NCBI GenBank assembly: GCA_958296115.1
Contig: OY282442.1
Span: 2,152,943-2,216,942, forward strand
Direction: 5' to 3'
Origin: an uncultured Dehalococcoidia bacterium
GTDB taxonomy: Bacteria; Chloroflexota; Dehalococcoidia; Lucifugimonadales; CAJWER01
Length of the DNA stretch: 64,000 nucleotides
Under the pieces are notes generated by a model. The model searched no databases and had not been told where the DNA came from. It worked only from the letters and a program-made list of their open reading frames with translations. Made by a program: the position numbers and the translations under genes. Positions 10,436 to 20,139 of the stretch are shown here, in pieces (within the stretch, counting starts at the first letter, position 1; each line of letters opens with the position of its first letter).

Positions 10436-11461
10436 TTAGTGTATGACGACCCGCCCGGCGCCGATTTCGGGCGTTACCTCGCCGACAATGCCGGCCCCGG
10501 GCGTTGCGGAGACGACGTCGGCTGCTTGTTCCCGGCCGCATACCAGGACCATGCCCAGCCCCATGTTGAATACCCGGCGCATCTCGCCGGTGTCTATGCC
10601 GCCGAGTTCCTGGAGCAGGGCGAATATCGGCGGTAGACTCCACGTCGAGGAATCGAACGCCGCGCCGAGGTGGGAGGGCAGGGCGCGGGGCACGTTTTCG
10701 ACAAGCCCGCCGCCCGTGACGTGGGCCATTGACTTGACGAGACCGCGCAGGTCCTTGACGGCGGGCCAGTAAGCCGTGTGAGGCGCGAGCAGCGCTTCGC
10801 CGAGCGTGCATCCCAGCTCCGCGTGGCTCTCGTACAGCGGACCGGGGTCATCTTCGAGACCGAGAGCCGCCCTGACGAGCGAGTATCCGTTCGTGTGGAG
10901 GCCGTTGGAGGGGAGGCCGACCAGGAGATCCCCCGCGTCTGCGTCTGCCGGGTCCATTATCTCGCTCCGCTCGGCTGCGCCCACCGCGAACCCGGCGAGG
11001 TCGAAGTCGCCGCCGCGGTAGAGGCCCGGCAGCTCGGCCGTCTCGCCGCCTATCAGGGCGCACCCGGAGGTCTCGCATGCCCGCGCCATTCCAGTTACTA
11101 TCGTCTCGACGATATCCGGGTCGAGCCTGCCGACGGCGATGTAGTCCAGGAAGAAGATGGGGCGCGCGCCCGTAACTATCACGTCGTTGACGCAGGCGTT
11201 GACCAGGTCCTCGCCGAGCGCTTCGTACCGAGACATCGCAATGGCGAGCTTGAGCTTCGTGCCCACGCCGTCGGCGCTGGATACGAGTACGAGGTCGTCG
11301 AAGCCGGCGAGCCGGTACATGGCGCTGAAGCCGCCCGCCCCGCCAAGCACCTCTGGGCCGTGTGTGCGCTCGGCTACGGGCGCTATGCGTCGAATGGCCT
11401 CCGCGGCAGCGTCGCGATTCACTCCGGCTTCGCTGTAGGTACGCAGAGCGGGGCCAAGCAT
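10436..11461 (-). CDS. purM: Phosphoribosylformylglycinamidine cyclo-ligase (AIR synthetase)
   Basis: 341 residues. Diagnostic segments: TYSEAGVNRDA at the N-terminus, VSSADGVGTKLKLA, ALGEDLVNACVNDVIVTGARPIFFLDYIAVG, LIGGETAELPGLY and MAHVTGGGLVENVPR, plus the final GRVVIH. It makes aminoimidazole ribotide from FGAM using ATP. It starts 9 bases after the purF stop, so the two are almost certainly co-transcribed. Confidence 0.96.
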   Translation of the reverse strand: MLGPALRTYSEAGVNRDAAAEAIRRIAPVAERTHGPEVLGGAGGFSAMYRLAGFDDLVLVSSADGVGTKLKLAIAMSRYEALGEDLVNACVNDVIVTGARPIFFLDYIAVGRLDPDIVETIVTGMARACETSGCALIGGETAELPGLYRGGDFDLAGFAVGAAERSEIMDPADADAGDLLVGLPSNGLHTNGYSLVRAALGLEDDPGPLYESHAELGCTLGEALLAPHTAYWPAVKDLRGLVKSMAHVTGGGLVENVPRALPSHLGAAFDSSTWSLPPIFALLQELGGIDTGEMRRVFNMGLGMVLVCGREQAADVVSATPGAGIVGEVTPEIGAGRVVIH

Positions 11462-11470
11462 CGCTGTTGG

Positions 11471-12877
11471 CTAGACCTCCAGCGCCAGCTTGTCCATCTC
11501 TAACTGGACGGGGATGGGATGGTCGCCGGTGAAGCAAGCCATGCATACCCGCTCCCTTTCGATAGCGACCGCCTTGGCGAGGCCCTCGCGACTCAGGTAT
11601 CCGAGGCTGTCCGCGCCCAGGGCGTCGCGTATCTCCTCGACGCTCTTGTTCGAGGCTATCAGCTCGCGCCGGGTCGGCATGTCGATGCCGAGCTGGCACG
11701 GATACATGATCGGCGGCGCGCATATCCTGAGATGGACCTCCTTGGCTCCGCCTCGCCGTAGGAGATTGACCACGGGAATGCTAGTCGTGCCGCGAACGAT
11801 GCTGTCCTCCACGACAACGAGCCTCTTGCCGCCGATCAGCTCGGGGAGCGGGTTGAGCTTGGTGCGGACGCCGAGCTCGCGCAGCCGCTGGTCAGGCAGG
11901 ATGAAGGTGCGCCCGACGTACCGGTTCTTCACCAGCCCCTCGCCGTACGGGATACCCGACTCGTGGGAATATCCAACCGCGGCGGCGGTGGCGGAGTCAG
12001 GCACGCCTATCACCATGTCGGCATCGACGGGATGCTCACGCGCAAGCTCCCTGCCCATGGACATTCTGCTGGCATAGACCAGATTGCCGTCGAGGATGCT
12101 GTCCGACCGCGCGAAGTAGATATGCTCGAAGATGCACGAGGCGCGCCGGCCATTGGTCTGGCGCCTATGGAGGGTGCGGAACCCCCGGTCGTCTATGATT
12201 ATGGCCTCGCCGGGGTCCACTTCCCTTACGAATTCAGCTCCGATGTGGTCCAAGGCGCAGGTCTCCGAGGCGACCGCCCATCCGCCGTCGAGCTTACCCA
12301 CGCAGAGCGGACGCACGCCAAGGGGGTCGCGGACGGCCATCAGCGCCCCGGCTACGAGGACGACCAGCGAATAAGCCCCGCGTAGGCGGTTCATCGCGTA
12401 CGCTATCCGGTCCCCCCAGGACTCCGCCGGCGCATTGGCTATCAGGTTCGCCAGTACCTCAGTGTCGCTCGACGTGTGAAAGGCGATGCCCCATTCCGTC
12501 AGCTCGTCCCGAAGCTCCGCCGCGTTGACCAGGTTGCCGTTGTGTCCTACCGCGATCTTGACCCCTGGCCCGCGGGCTATCATGGGCTGGGCGTTCTGGA
12601 TGAGGCTGCTGCCTGTCGTGGAGTAGCGCGTGTGGCCGATGGCTATATGGCCGGTGAGCGGCTCCAGGTCGGACTCCTGGAAGCCCTGCACGAGCAAGCC
12701 CATGGCGGTCCGGATCCGGATGCGCTCCCCGTCGGCCGTGGCGATGCCCACGCTCTCCTGACCGCGGTGCTGGAGCGCGTATAGCCCAAAGAAAACTTCC
12801 TCGGCCGCCTGCTCATCCGGGGAATACACTCCGACAACGCCGCACTCGTCGTGGGGACGGTCGTCTGGAATTCGCAT
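11471..12877 (-). CDS. purF: Amidophosphoribosyltransferase
   Basis: First committed enzyme of purine synthesis. 468 residues. The Ntn nucleophile is Cys12 (HDECGVVGVY), so an 11-residue propeptide must be removed. The glutaminase half has LQHRGQESVG and GHTRYSTTGSS; the PRTase half has VVVEDSIVRGTTS. Cysteines in CIFEHIYF, the CAPPIMYPC segment and CMACF near the C-terminus match the [4Fe-4S] ligands of the Bacillus-type enzyme, which is fitting beside a full Suf system. First gene of the minus-strand pur operon. Confidence 0.97.
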   Translation of the reverse strand: MRIPDDRPHDECGVVGVYSPDEQAAEEVFFGLYALQHRGQESVGIATADGERIRIRTAMGLLVQGFQESDLEPLTGHIAIGHTRYSTTGSSLIQNAQPMIARGPGVKIAVGHNGNLVNAAELRDELTEWGIAFHTSSDTEVLANLIANAPAESWGDRIAYAMNRLRGAYSLVVLVAGALMAVRDPLGVRPLCVGKLDGGWAVASETCALDHIGAEFVREVDPGEAIIIDDRGFRTLHRRQTNGRRASCIFEHIYFARSDSILDGNLVYASRMSMGRELAREHPVDADMVIGVPDSATAAAVGYSHESGIPYGEGLVKNRYVGRTFILPDQRLRELGVRTKLNPLPELIGGKRLVVVEDSIVRGTTSIPVVNLLRRGGAKEVHLRICAPPIMYPCQLGIDMPTRRELIASNKSVEEIRDALGADSLGYLSREGLAKAVAIERERVCMACFTGDHPIPVQLEMDKLALEV

Positions 12878-12993
12878 CTAACTCCAGCAGGCAGGGAACT
12901 TGTGGCCTAGCGCGCCGCTCGCAGGCTTCATTATATGGGCGGCCCGGTGGAGGGTCAACGCCGCCTGGGACCGCCTGGGACGTTCTGCGCCGC

Positions 12994-13659
12994 TCATCGC
13001 TCGAGCTGGGGGCGGGCGGGGCAGCGCTGGGCCAGCACGCATTGGCCGCAGCGGGGGCGCTGCGCCTTGCAGACCTGGCGGCCGTGGCGTATGAGGTACA
13101 TGTGGAACGGGAACACGTCTTCGGGCCGGACCATCGGCTCGAGAATGTCGTGGGCCTTGTCCGCGTTCACCTTCGGGCCTATCAGCCCCAGCCGCCTGGC
13201 GACTCGGAATATGTGCGTGTCCACCGGCATGGCGGGCAGGCCCAATGAGAAGCATAGGATGATGGCGGCGGTCTTCGGGCCGATGCCGTTCAGCCGTTTC
13301 AGCCACGCCTTGGCCTCGTCGAGTGGCATCTCTGCGAGGAAGGATAGGTCGAACGAGCCCACCTCTTGGCGTACCTGCTGGAGGACGGCCTTGATGCGCG
13401 GGGCCTTTTGCCTGGCCAAGCCGCCCATGCGTATGGCCTCTTCGATGGCCTCGACCGGTGCGTCGGCGATAGCTTCGAGGGAATCGAAGGTTGCCATGAG
13501 GCTATCGAAGGCGCGGCCGGAGTTGAGGTCGGATGTGTGCTGGGAGAGGATGGTATAGACGAGCTCGGACGCGGGGTCATACCTGGGCGCCCACTCGATG
13601 GGGCCGTACTCCGGCGCCAAGGCTTCCATGACGCGGGGCGCGGTGAGGGACGGGGGCAT
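12994..13659 (-). CDS. nth: Endonuclease III (base-excision DNA glycosylase/AP lyase)
   Basis: 221 residues. The helix-hairpin-helix LNGIGPKTA carries catalytic Lys129 and the downstream VDTHIFRV carries Asp147. The C-terminal [4Fe-4S] loop is complete: Cys197-x6-Cys204-x2-Cys207-x5-Cys213. It removes oxidised pyrimidines. The stop is 116 bases upstream of purF on the same strand, and its start is 7 bases after the stop of the giant glycosyltransferase gene, so read-through transcription is likely. Confidence 0.94.
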   Translation of the reverse strand: MPPSLTAPRVMEALAPEYGPIEWAPRYDPASELVYTILSQHTSDLNSGRAFDSLMATFDSLEAIADAPVEAIEEAIRMGGLARQKAPRIKAVLQQVRQEVGSFDLSFLAEMPLDEAKAWLKRLNGIGPKTAAIILCFSLGLPAMPVDTHIFRVARRLGLIGPKVNADKAHDILEPMVRPEDVFPFHMYLIRHGRQVCKAQRPRCGQCVLAQRCPARPQLER

Positions 13660-13666
13660 GACGTGG

Positions 13667-16600
13667 TTACTCCGATCGGGTGTTGGAATTGTGGGGATGG
13701 TGACGGCGGGGGTCTCGGTCCAGCTTTGGATACGGGGGCTTGGCTAGGATCCGGGCGACGACGGAGTCGCGCTCGGTTCGGGCGATCTGCCGGTTTGGGG
13801 TGGTTGGCTCGTGCAGGTAGAGGAGGTCGGGGATATGGCGGGGGCTGCTCGCCATCTCGACTATAGGGACCATGAACGCCCAATCGTTTGCTAGGTCTAT
13901 CCACTGCCCATCGAGCTTCAGGTCTTCGACGTTTATCGCGTCGAACAGGTATTTCCTGAAGGTGCGTAGGGGATGCCATACGTTGCTCGCCCACGAACGC
14001 GGCTCGTCGAAATCGACCTCGTAGCGAGCCTCCTTGTCGAGCCTGAGCATGGAGCCGACTGTAGCGTCGGCGCCGGCGTCGTACTCGGCCCTTACCCTGT
14101 CGAGGACGCGCGGGCCAATCAGGGCGTCGTCCGCGTCGAGGGTGAGTATGACAGTGTTGGGGTCGTCACAGAATCTGGTGACCGCGTTCCACGTGTTGTA
14201 GAGGGCGCCGCGCCGGGTCTCGTTTTGGATGAAGGTAACCCTGTCGGTGTAGTCGGCCAGAAGCATTTGGGTGTAGTCGCCGAAGCCGTTGGTTGAGGCG
14301 TCGTCCACGACGACAGCTCCCCAGTCGGGGCTATCCTGGGCGGCGAGGGACTGGATGCAGCGCTTGAACCTGCCAGGGTCCACGTTGCGGCCGCATATTA
14401 CGAATACGAAGGGCTCACGCCGCTTGGGGCCGGCCCAATCCGATGGTGAGCCAGCCAGATTCAGGTTTCCGGTCTGTGCGGGTGGCGCGTGTCCTCGCTC
14501 GACGGCGGCAATGATTTCGAACAGGCCCTCGACGTCTGTCTTGCGGTGGTTGGGCACGTGTATGAAAGCTGTGCGCGGGTCTCCGCCGCGGTAAGATCGG
14601 TATTGGCTGGATGCGATGAAGCGGTCGAATGCGCGATGCCATGGCATGGCAAATCGGCCGTCTTCAAGGTCGTTCGCTATGGGCAGTGCGGATCTGACCC
14701 TGTGCTTGTCGAAGAGGCTGCCCCACACATCCACGCGCCAAGATCCCCGGGGGCCTTCGTGGGTGTACGGCAGCGGCGCTGGCCTGCGTATGCTTGGAGA
14801 TACGAAGAGGGCGTTGGGGTCTCGGCGCAGGACGTCCACCATATCAGTGAGGTAGTCGTGGCTGGCGTCGGGTCGCGCTATGAGCAGGTCGCTATCTATC
14901 TGGAGCGCGTAGTCGCCGTTGCAGGAATCGAAGCCGAAGAGCGTGGCGAAGAGCTGCTGGCCGTTCTTTGAGTGGGTCTCGTCCGACTCGACGCCGAACC
15001 ACTTCATGTAGGCGGCGCGGATAGTATCTGGGTCCTCAGGCGCATAGACCACGCGGTCTACCACGCCATCATCGAGCAGGCGGTCCATCGCGGCGCGGTG
15101 GGCTTCCGGATCGGGGTCATCGTACTGGCGCAGGAAGGGGCCGTGGGAAGGGTCGACCACGATGACCTTCTCCACGAATCTGCGAGGCTCATCTAGCTGT
15201 TTAACCTGGTGGCGGACGAGCCGCTCGATAGTGCGCCACTCCATCAGGCAGGTTTTTATCAGAAGTGAGACCCGCGGCCCGGGGTCGGGTACGGGGCTGA
15301 GTCTGAATACCAGGTGGTCGGACGCGGGCAGCAGGCAGCGCGTGTCGGCGCCGTCTAACTCGATAATCTGGTCGATGCGGAGTCCGGCGCGGGTGAAGGC
15401 CAGCCGGTAGGTCTCGAAGCTCCGATGGACCTCGGTCCGGTGGACGCTGCGGGAGTCGACGAGCTTGGCATATGTGAACGTGTCCTCGTAGATATATGCG
15501 GGCGGGAGGCGTTTCTCGGCGATCTCGGTGGAGGTGACCGAGAGGTAGAAGGGGTTGCACACTGCAACGAAGACCGTCCCTGAGTCGGCGGTGAGCAGGC
15601 GTAGATCTTTCAGGACGGCGTTAAAGTCCGAGGGTTCCTCAATGGTGCATAGGACTCTGCCGCATACCACAGTATCAAAGCGGGTAGGGCCCGTCCTGAG
15701 CTCATGCCGCAACTCGCTGCCGCCGTACTGGACGGGGCTGTCGTACTGGCGGCATCTGGAGATTGCTGACGTATCGGGGTCGTAGCCGGTGGCTGCGATG
15801 CCTTGTCTGGAAACCTGTTCTGCAAGCCAGCCGGAGCCGCAGCCGTAGTCCAGGACGGACTTTGGCTGGCGCGCGAGTACGAGCTCGGCAAACGGGCGAT
15901 GGAACAGGTCGTCCCAACTGCGCGGGTCGAGGGCGTTCATGAACTGCTCGAACCCGGCGAGCTCGGGCAGGTCGGGCTCGGCCAATGCCCGCGTCATGAG
16001 GCGCTTTAGGTCGGGGCGGAAGTGGAAGCGGTAGGTGAGGAAGGCCCGCCTGCACATCTGCGCGAACTCCCTGCCGCTGTATGGGGCGATGTCGGCGCCG
16101 AAATCAATTAGCTTCAGTCCGGCCGGCGTTGCAATCAGGTTGTCCGGATGAACGTTGCGGCATACGATTCCGGCCTGGCGGCACTCGCGCAGCAGCGTCA
16201 ACAGGTCGTCGAGGCGCCCACCGGAGTACTTCGTTCCGGCCTCGTATGGGTAGACGGCGACGAGATAGTCGCCTTGCATGCGGACCTCCTGGACATCGAG
16301 CAGAGTCGAGTATCCGGAGAGCTTGCCGACCAGGCGCTGGAGGAATGCGATCTCCCGCTTCCTGTGCCTGCCCTTCCAGTAGTGGAAGTACTTGTAGGCC
16401 ATGCGGCCGTCTGTCAGGACGACGCCCTCTTCGCCAATGCCTAGGCACGTGAGCGGGCCGGTCCCGAACTCGGCGTGGACATATGCTTCGGCGGACCGGC
16501 GGAGCGCATCCTTCGGGAGCGGGGTGTTCGAACGGTGGCGAGCCACTATGTCGGGTAGGCTTTCGAGGTACCGCTCGACCGGGCTGGTGTCTATTCTGGC

Positions 16601-18982
16601 GACGCTTCGCTTGAAGTCGTCGAGCCGCGCTTGGGTGTGGATGGACTCTACGGCCTCCACGAATCGCCGCAGCGCCGCGACGGACGCGCTGCGCTCGGGC
16701 GAGTCGAGCCACCAAGCCGGCGCGTCACCGGCGGAGCCGCGGTCGTAGAAGGGGCGCAGCGCCGAGACGAGCCCGGCAACCCTGATGAAGCTCGACTCGT
16801 AGGCGCGCGACCGCTCGCGGACGTACTTGGCATACAGCCTTGCCGCGCTCTTGACCTCGCCGTCGTCGAAATCGAGATGACTTCTGCTGTACGGTTTCCC
16901 GCCTTGCCGCTGGCGCTCCTCGGCCTTGCTCAGGAATACGTCGTGCAGCGCCGAGTACAGCGCGTACCCGCGAATATCCTGGGCGAGGGTTTTAAAATCG
17001 GCGGCATCCGCAGCGCTCTCGGGCCCACTGTTAGCTTCCGTCCCCCTGTGCTGACGGACCTGGTGAATGGGAAGGGGCGACTTGGCTATCCTGCACCCTC
17101 CCACGAACATGTTGAGAAGGCTCCATACCATGTCGCTCCGCCGGATATCGGACCCGCCAATGGCGGGGACGGCATTGGGGAACTCCCGCAGCGTCTGGAG
17201 GTCGAACACGAGCGTGGTCGGCCCTCTGTTCACGGATGAAACCATATCTGAGACGATGTCGGTCCTCTCGGTCTGCGCCAGGGGCCTGAATACCTGGCTG
17301 CCGCTGAGGATACTGGGGAGGCGCGAGACCATTTCGTCGAAGACGCGCTCCACCGTCATGCCCTTCGCGCTCGCCTCGTACCAGAAGGGGGACTCCAGAT
17401 GATCGGTCTCGCTGCGCGAAAGGTCATAGTAGTAGTCGCGGCTGTTCAGCCGGATGAGCCTGTTCTCGTCCCCGCGGTCGGGGTACAGGGCGTCCGGTCG
17501 GAGAGCGGCCAATTGCTGGAGATTGTGGCAGAGATCGACAAGCTGGGTGCGGATGCAGCTCAGGAACGGCAGGGGCGGTTCGCCGGTGACTTCACCGAGG
17601 ACGACGCAGGCGCCGGTCTCCTTCAGCCGCTTTATGGATGACACGTAGTCTATGCCCTCGGCGCGGATAGAGCCGTCAGGACCGTAGGCGAGTCCCTCCA
17701 GCGCGGCATCGTCGTCGAGTATCCATACTACGGACCCCTGCCGAGGCTTTGCTTCCATGAACAGGTAATGCTGCAGCATCGTCCGGCTCAGTGCGATGCT
17801 CTTGCGCCCGTATAACTGCTCCTGAGTGGCGGCGAAGACTCCGGCGGCTGCGTCCGACGCCTGCCGTTCCAGCGTCTTCAGGTCCACGTCGAGGCCGCGC
17901 CTCGAGGCTTGGGCGACAGCCGCCGTGAGCTCGTTCCTAGAATCGGGGTCATGGCCGCCATTTTCGAGCAGGATGACCTTCAGCGTCACGTCCCTTCGAC
18001 AGCCGATCTTGTGAACGAGGGCGTCCATCAGATTGGCAGCGCTGCCCACGTAGGGCGAGGTTATCGCGCCGACGACCAGATCCAGGCGCTCATCGGAGCT
18101 GGGGGCGCGGGGAAGCGGTTGGGTGGGTGGAGGGAGCGTGGCGGGCTCGTCGGCGTCGCAGCCGAATTTTTCCCGCGCCCTCTGCAGGAAGGCATCCCGC
18201 TGGGCGTCGGACATGCGGCTGCGGTACTTGCGGAAGAAGTATCGCAGCCCTGCGCGCTTGGCGTCTCCGCCGGGCGTCGACAGGCGGGGTCGTCCATCTT
18301 CGGCGTAATGGTGTACGAGGCGCTCGCGGATAGGGCCGTACCTGACCGAGCGGAGGTCGGCAAGCCTGATACAGAGGTCACGGTCGGTCGCGCTGGCGAG
18401 CGCCTCGTCGAATCCGCCTGCTTCGAGCAGCTTGCGGAGCCTGACGAACAGGTTCGACCCCTGGATGTGGGGATTGCGGACGAGCAGGTCGTCCACATCG
18501 AGCCGGGCGGGGCTCGAAAGCGGCCAGCCTTCGTGGTCCGTGTCCTTGTGGTAGATGATCCCTGCGGCCGCCATGTCCAGGCCGCGCTCCAAGACGGCCT
18601 CTTCGCATCGCCGCAGGTAGGCGGGATCCCAAGAATCGTCGTCGTCTAGTATTGCGACGAAGGCGGATGGGGCGATGTCCTGCAACTCGGAAATCGCCGT
18701 ATTCCATGCGCCGGCGGCTCCGGGGGTGCGGTAGTTCTCTAGGTACATGGTCTCGACGCCGGCGGCCCTGAGGCCGTCCACGGTCTCTTGGTTGACGCGC
18801 CTCACCTTCGGGTCCGAGTCGTCCACGACCACGAGGATGTCCGGTGGGCGTATCTGGAGCGCGATAGATGCCAGCGCGCGGTTGGCGAGAAGGCGCGGCC
18901 GGTTGTAGGTGGCGACTACGGCGGCTATTTGGGGAGCGGCCATTCCATTCACTGGTTGGGGTTGAGTCAGGGCACGCGGCAT
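13667..18982 (-). CDS. Giant multi-domain glycosyltransferase / kinase-like / methyltransferase protein
   Basis: 1,771 residues with no signal peptide or membrane segment. Domains in order: (1) GT-A glycosyltransferase, ~17-250, with VVATYNRPRLL, WNTAISEL and ILDDDDSW (111-118); (2) a second GT-A-like module, ~298-650, with VVWILDDDAAL (418-428); (3) a helical linker, ~660-840; (4) a protein-kinase-like fold, ~845-1000, with GIGEEGVVL, Lys864, CRNVHPDN where HRDxKPxN is usual, and IDFG (959-962); (5) a class I methyltransferase, ~1038-1225, with VLDYGCGSGWLA (1043-1054); (6) a third GT-A-like module, ~1237-1500, with YALQIDSDLLI; (7) a fourth GT-A module, ~1523-1745, with VVVDDAST and LTLDADD. 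It probably builds and modifies a surface glycan. The start could also be Met14 at 18943. Confidence 0.88.
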   Translation of the reverse strand: MPRALTQPQPVNGMAAPQIAAVVATYNRPRLLANRALASIALQIRPPDILVVVDDSDPKVRRVNQETVDGLRAAGVETMYLENYRTPGAAGAWNTAISELQDIAPSAFVAILDDDDSWDPAYLRRCEEAVLERGLDMAAAGIIYHKDTDHEGWPLSSPARLDVDDLLVRNPHIQGSNLFVRLRKLLEAGGFDEALASATDRDLCIRLADLRSVRYGPIRERLVHHYAEDGRPRLSTPGGDAKRAGLRYFFRKYRSRMSDAQRDAFLQRAREKFGCDADEPATLPPPTQPLPRAPSSDERLDLVVGAITSPYVGSAANLMDALVHKIGCRRDVTLKVILLENGGHDPDSRNELTAAVAQASRRGLDVDLKTLERQASDAAAGVFAATQEQLYGRKSIALSRTMLQHYLFMEAKPRQGSVVWILDDDAALEGLAYGPDGSIRAEGIDYVSSIKRLKETGACVVLGEVTGEPPLPFLSCIRTQLVDLCHNLQQLAALRPDALYPDRGDENRLIRLNSRDYYYDLSRSETDHLESPFWYEASAKGMTVERVFDEMVSRLPSILSGSQVFRPLAQTERTDIVSDMVSSVNRGPTTLVFDLQTLREFPNAVPAIGGSDIRRSDMVWSLLNMFVGGCRIAKSPLPIHQVRQHRGTEANSGPESAADAADFKTLAQDIRGYALYSALHDVFLSKAEERQRQGGKPYSRSHLDFDDGEVKSAARLYAKYVRERSRAYESSFIRVAGLVSALRPFYDRGSAGDAPAWWLDSPERSASVAALRRFVEAVESIHTQARLDDFKRSVARIDTSPVERYLESLPDIVARHRSNTPLPKDALRRSAEAYVHAEFGTGPLTCLGIGEEGVVLTDGRMAYKYFHYWKGRHRKREIAFLQRLVGKLSGYSTLLDVQEVRMQGDYLVAVYPYEAGTKYSGGRLDDLLTLLRECRQAGIVCRNVHPDNLIATPAGLKLIDFGADIAPYSGREFAQMCRRAFLTYRFHFRPDLKRLMTRALAEPDLPELAGFEQFMNALDPRSWDDLFHRPFAELVLARQPKSVLDYGCGSGWLAEQVSRQGIAATGYDPDTSAISRCRQYDSPVQYGGSELRHELRTGPTRFDTVVCGRVLCTIEEPSDFNAVLKDLRLLTADSGTVFVAVCNPFYLSVTSTEIAEKRLPPAYIYEDTFTYAKLVDSRSVHRTEVHRSFETYRLAFTRAGLRIDQIIELDGADTRCLLPASDHLVFRLSPVPDPGPRVSLLIKTCLMEWRTIERLVRHQVKQLDEPRRFVEKVIVVDPSHGPFLRQYDDPDPEAHRAAMDRLLDDGVVDRVVYAPEDPDTIRAAYMKWFGVESDETHSKNGQQLFATLFGFDSCNGDYALQIDSDLLIARPDASHDYLTDMVDVLRRDPNALFVSPSIRRPAPLPYTHEGPRGSWRVDVWGSLFDKHRVRSALPIANDLEDGRFAMPWHRAFDRFIASSQYRSYRGGDPRTAFIHVPNHRKTDVEGLFEIIAAVERGHAPPAQTGNLNLAGSPSDWAGPKRREPFVFVICGRNVDPGRFKRCIQSLAAQDSPDWGAVVVDDASTNGFGDYTQMLLADYTDRVTFIQNETRRGALYNTWNAVTRFCDDPNTVILTLDADDALIGPRVLDRVRAEYDAGADATVGSMLRLDKEARYEVDFDEPRSWASNVWHPLRTFRKYLFDAINVEDLKLDGQWIDLANDWAFMVPIVEMASSPRHIPDLLYLHEPTTPNRQIARTERDSVVARILAKPPYPKLDRDPRRHHPHNSNTRSE

Positions 18983-19059
18983 CAGGTGTGGGACTGCGAT
19001 AGCGGCAGGTTAGCGGCAGATAGTCGTTGGAAGCTACCCAGTCGTCCCCCGCGCTGCGG

Positions 19060-20127
19060 TCAGCTCACGTCGCGGAGGTGGAATTGGTGGAGGTACATGT
19101 TGTCGTGGGCGTCGGGGTAGGTGTGGAGAACGGCGAGTAGGTTGGCGTCGTCCGTGTAGACGGCGTCGGGGTAGCCGCAGAGGAGGTTGGGGACGTGGTC
19201 GGCGTCGCGGGGGGCGGAGTATAGCTGTCCGACGCGCTTCCAGGACTCTCCGCCGTCCTCGGTGAGGCTGACGCTTACTCCGCGCATGTCGGGGTCCTCG
19301 TCGCGGTAGATGCAGATGACCGCGCCTGATCGGAGTCGCTGGAGCTTGACGTTCGAGCCGCTGAAGCCGGTGTAGCGGATGGGCGTCCAGGTCTTGCCCT
19401 CGTCGCGGGAGTGGGCGAAGACGCTCTTCTTGACGTTGTGCTCGCGCACGACGGCCAGGAACCGCCCATCGTCGAGGCGGACCGCGTCTATGTCGCTGTA
19501 GTTGCGCTCGGGGTCGTTGGCGATGATGACGGGGGGCGTGAGCGCGAAGTCGCGGGCGGGGTCGCAGAAGGATACGCCGGCGTGCCACTGCTCGTCTCTG
19601 CCCATCGTGCCCATGGCGGCGAGCATGAATCGGCCGTCGGAGAGCGGGTGCGGGTTGCTCTGGCCGTACACCTCGGTCCAGAGCGGGAAGAGCTTGATCT
19701 CTTCGCCGGGCTCGGTCCAGGTCTGGCCGCCGTCGCGTGAGTCCATGAATCCGGTGTACCAGTCGGAGAAGGGTTCGTCGCCACCGAGGGAGAAGTCTAT
19801 CTTGACGCGGCCAACGATGAGGCGTATGAAGTCGTCGGAGAAGGGGACGAGGCCGCCCATGTTGATGCAAGTCCAGCCGGGCTGACCATAGACTGCGCGG
19901 GGCTTGGACCAGGACGCGCCGTCGTCATCGGAATGTGTGAGCGTCACGGAGCTTTCGAGGCGTCCGCCGCCCTCGGTCTGGGCGAAGGTGAGGAGTAGTC
20001 GGCCAGTGGACAGCCTCGCAAGGCTCGCGAGCTTGCGGTGCAGGCCGTGGTCGTCCGGGAAGAGTGTGCGGGCGGATACGACCTGTATGGGGGCATCGTC
20101 GGGCAGGCTGGGGTTCGGGTCTATCAC
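19060..20127 (-). CDS. Sialidase-like BNR/Asp-box beta-propeller protein
   Basis: 355 residues with four Asp boxes (S/T-x-D-x-G-x-x-W pattern) at 66-73, 130-137, 240-247 and 289-296 spaced as in six-bladed sialidase propellers. No signal peptide is visible, so it would act in the cytosol. GTG start at 20127 with AGGAG nine bases upstream. The arginine triad of true sialidases cannot be confirmed by eye, so substrate is open; related proteins in SAR202-like genomes are annotated as exo-alpha-sialidases. It lies 12 bases after the LLM oxidoreductase gene and is probably co-transcribed with it. Confidence 0.82.
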   Translation of the reverse strand: MIDPNPSLPDDAPIQVVSARTLFPDDHGLHRKLASLARLSTGRLLLTFAQTEGGGRLESSVTLTHSDDDGASWSKPRAVYGQPGWTCINMGGLVPFSDDFIRLIVGRVKIDFSLGGDEPFSDWYTGFMDSRDGGQTWTEPGEEIKLFPLWTEVYGQSNPHPLSDGRFMLAAMGTMGRDEQWHAGVSFCDPARDFALTPPVIIANDPERNYSDIDAVRLDDGRFLAVVREHNVKKSVFAHSRDEGKTWTPIRYTGFSGSNVKLQRLRSGAVICIYRDEDPDMRGVSVSLTEDGGESWKRVGQLYSAPRDADHVPNLLCGYPDAVYTDDANLLAVLHTYPDAHDNMYLHQFHLRDVS

Positions 20128-20139
20128 GTGTATACGCTC

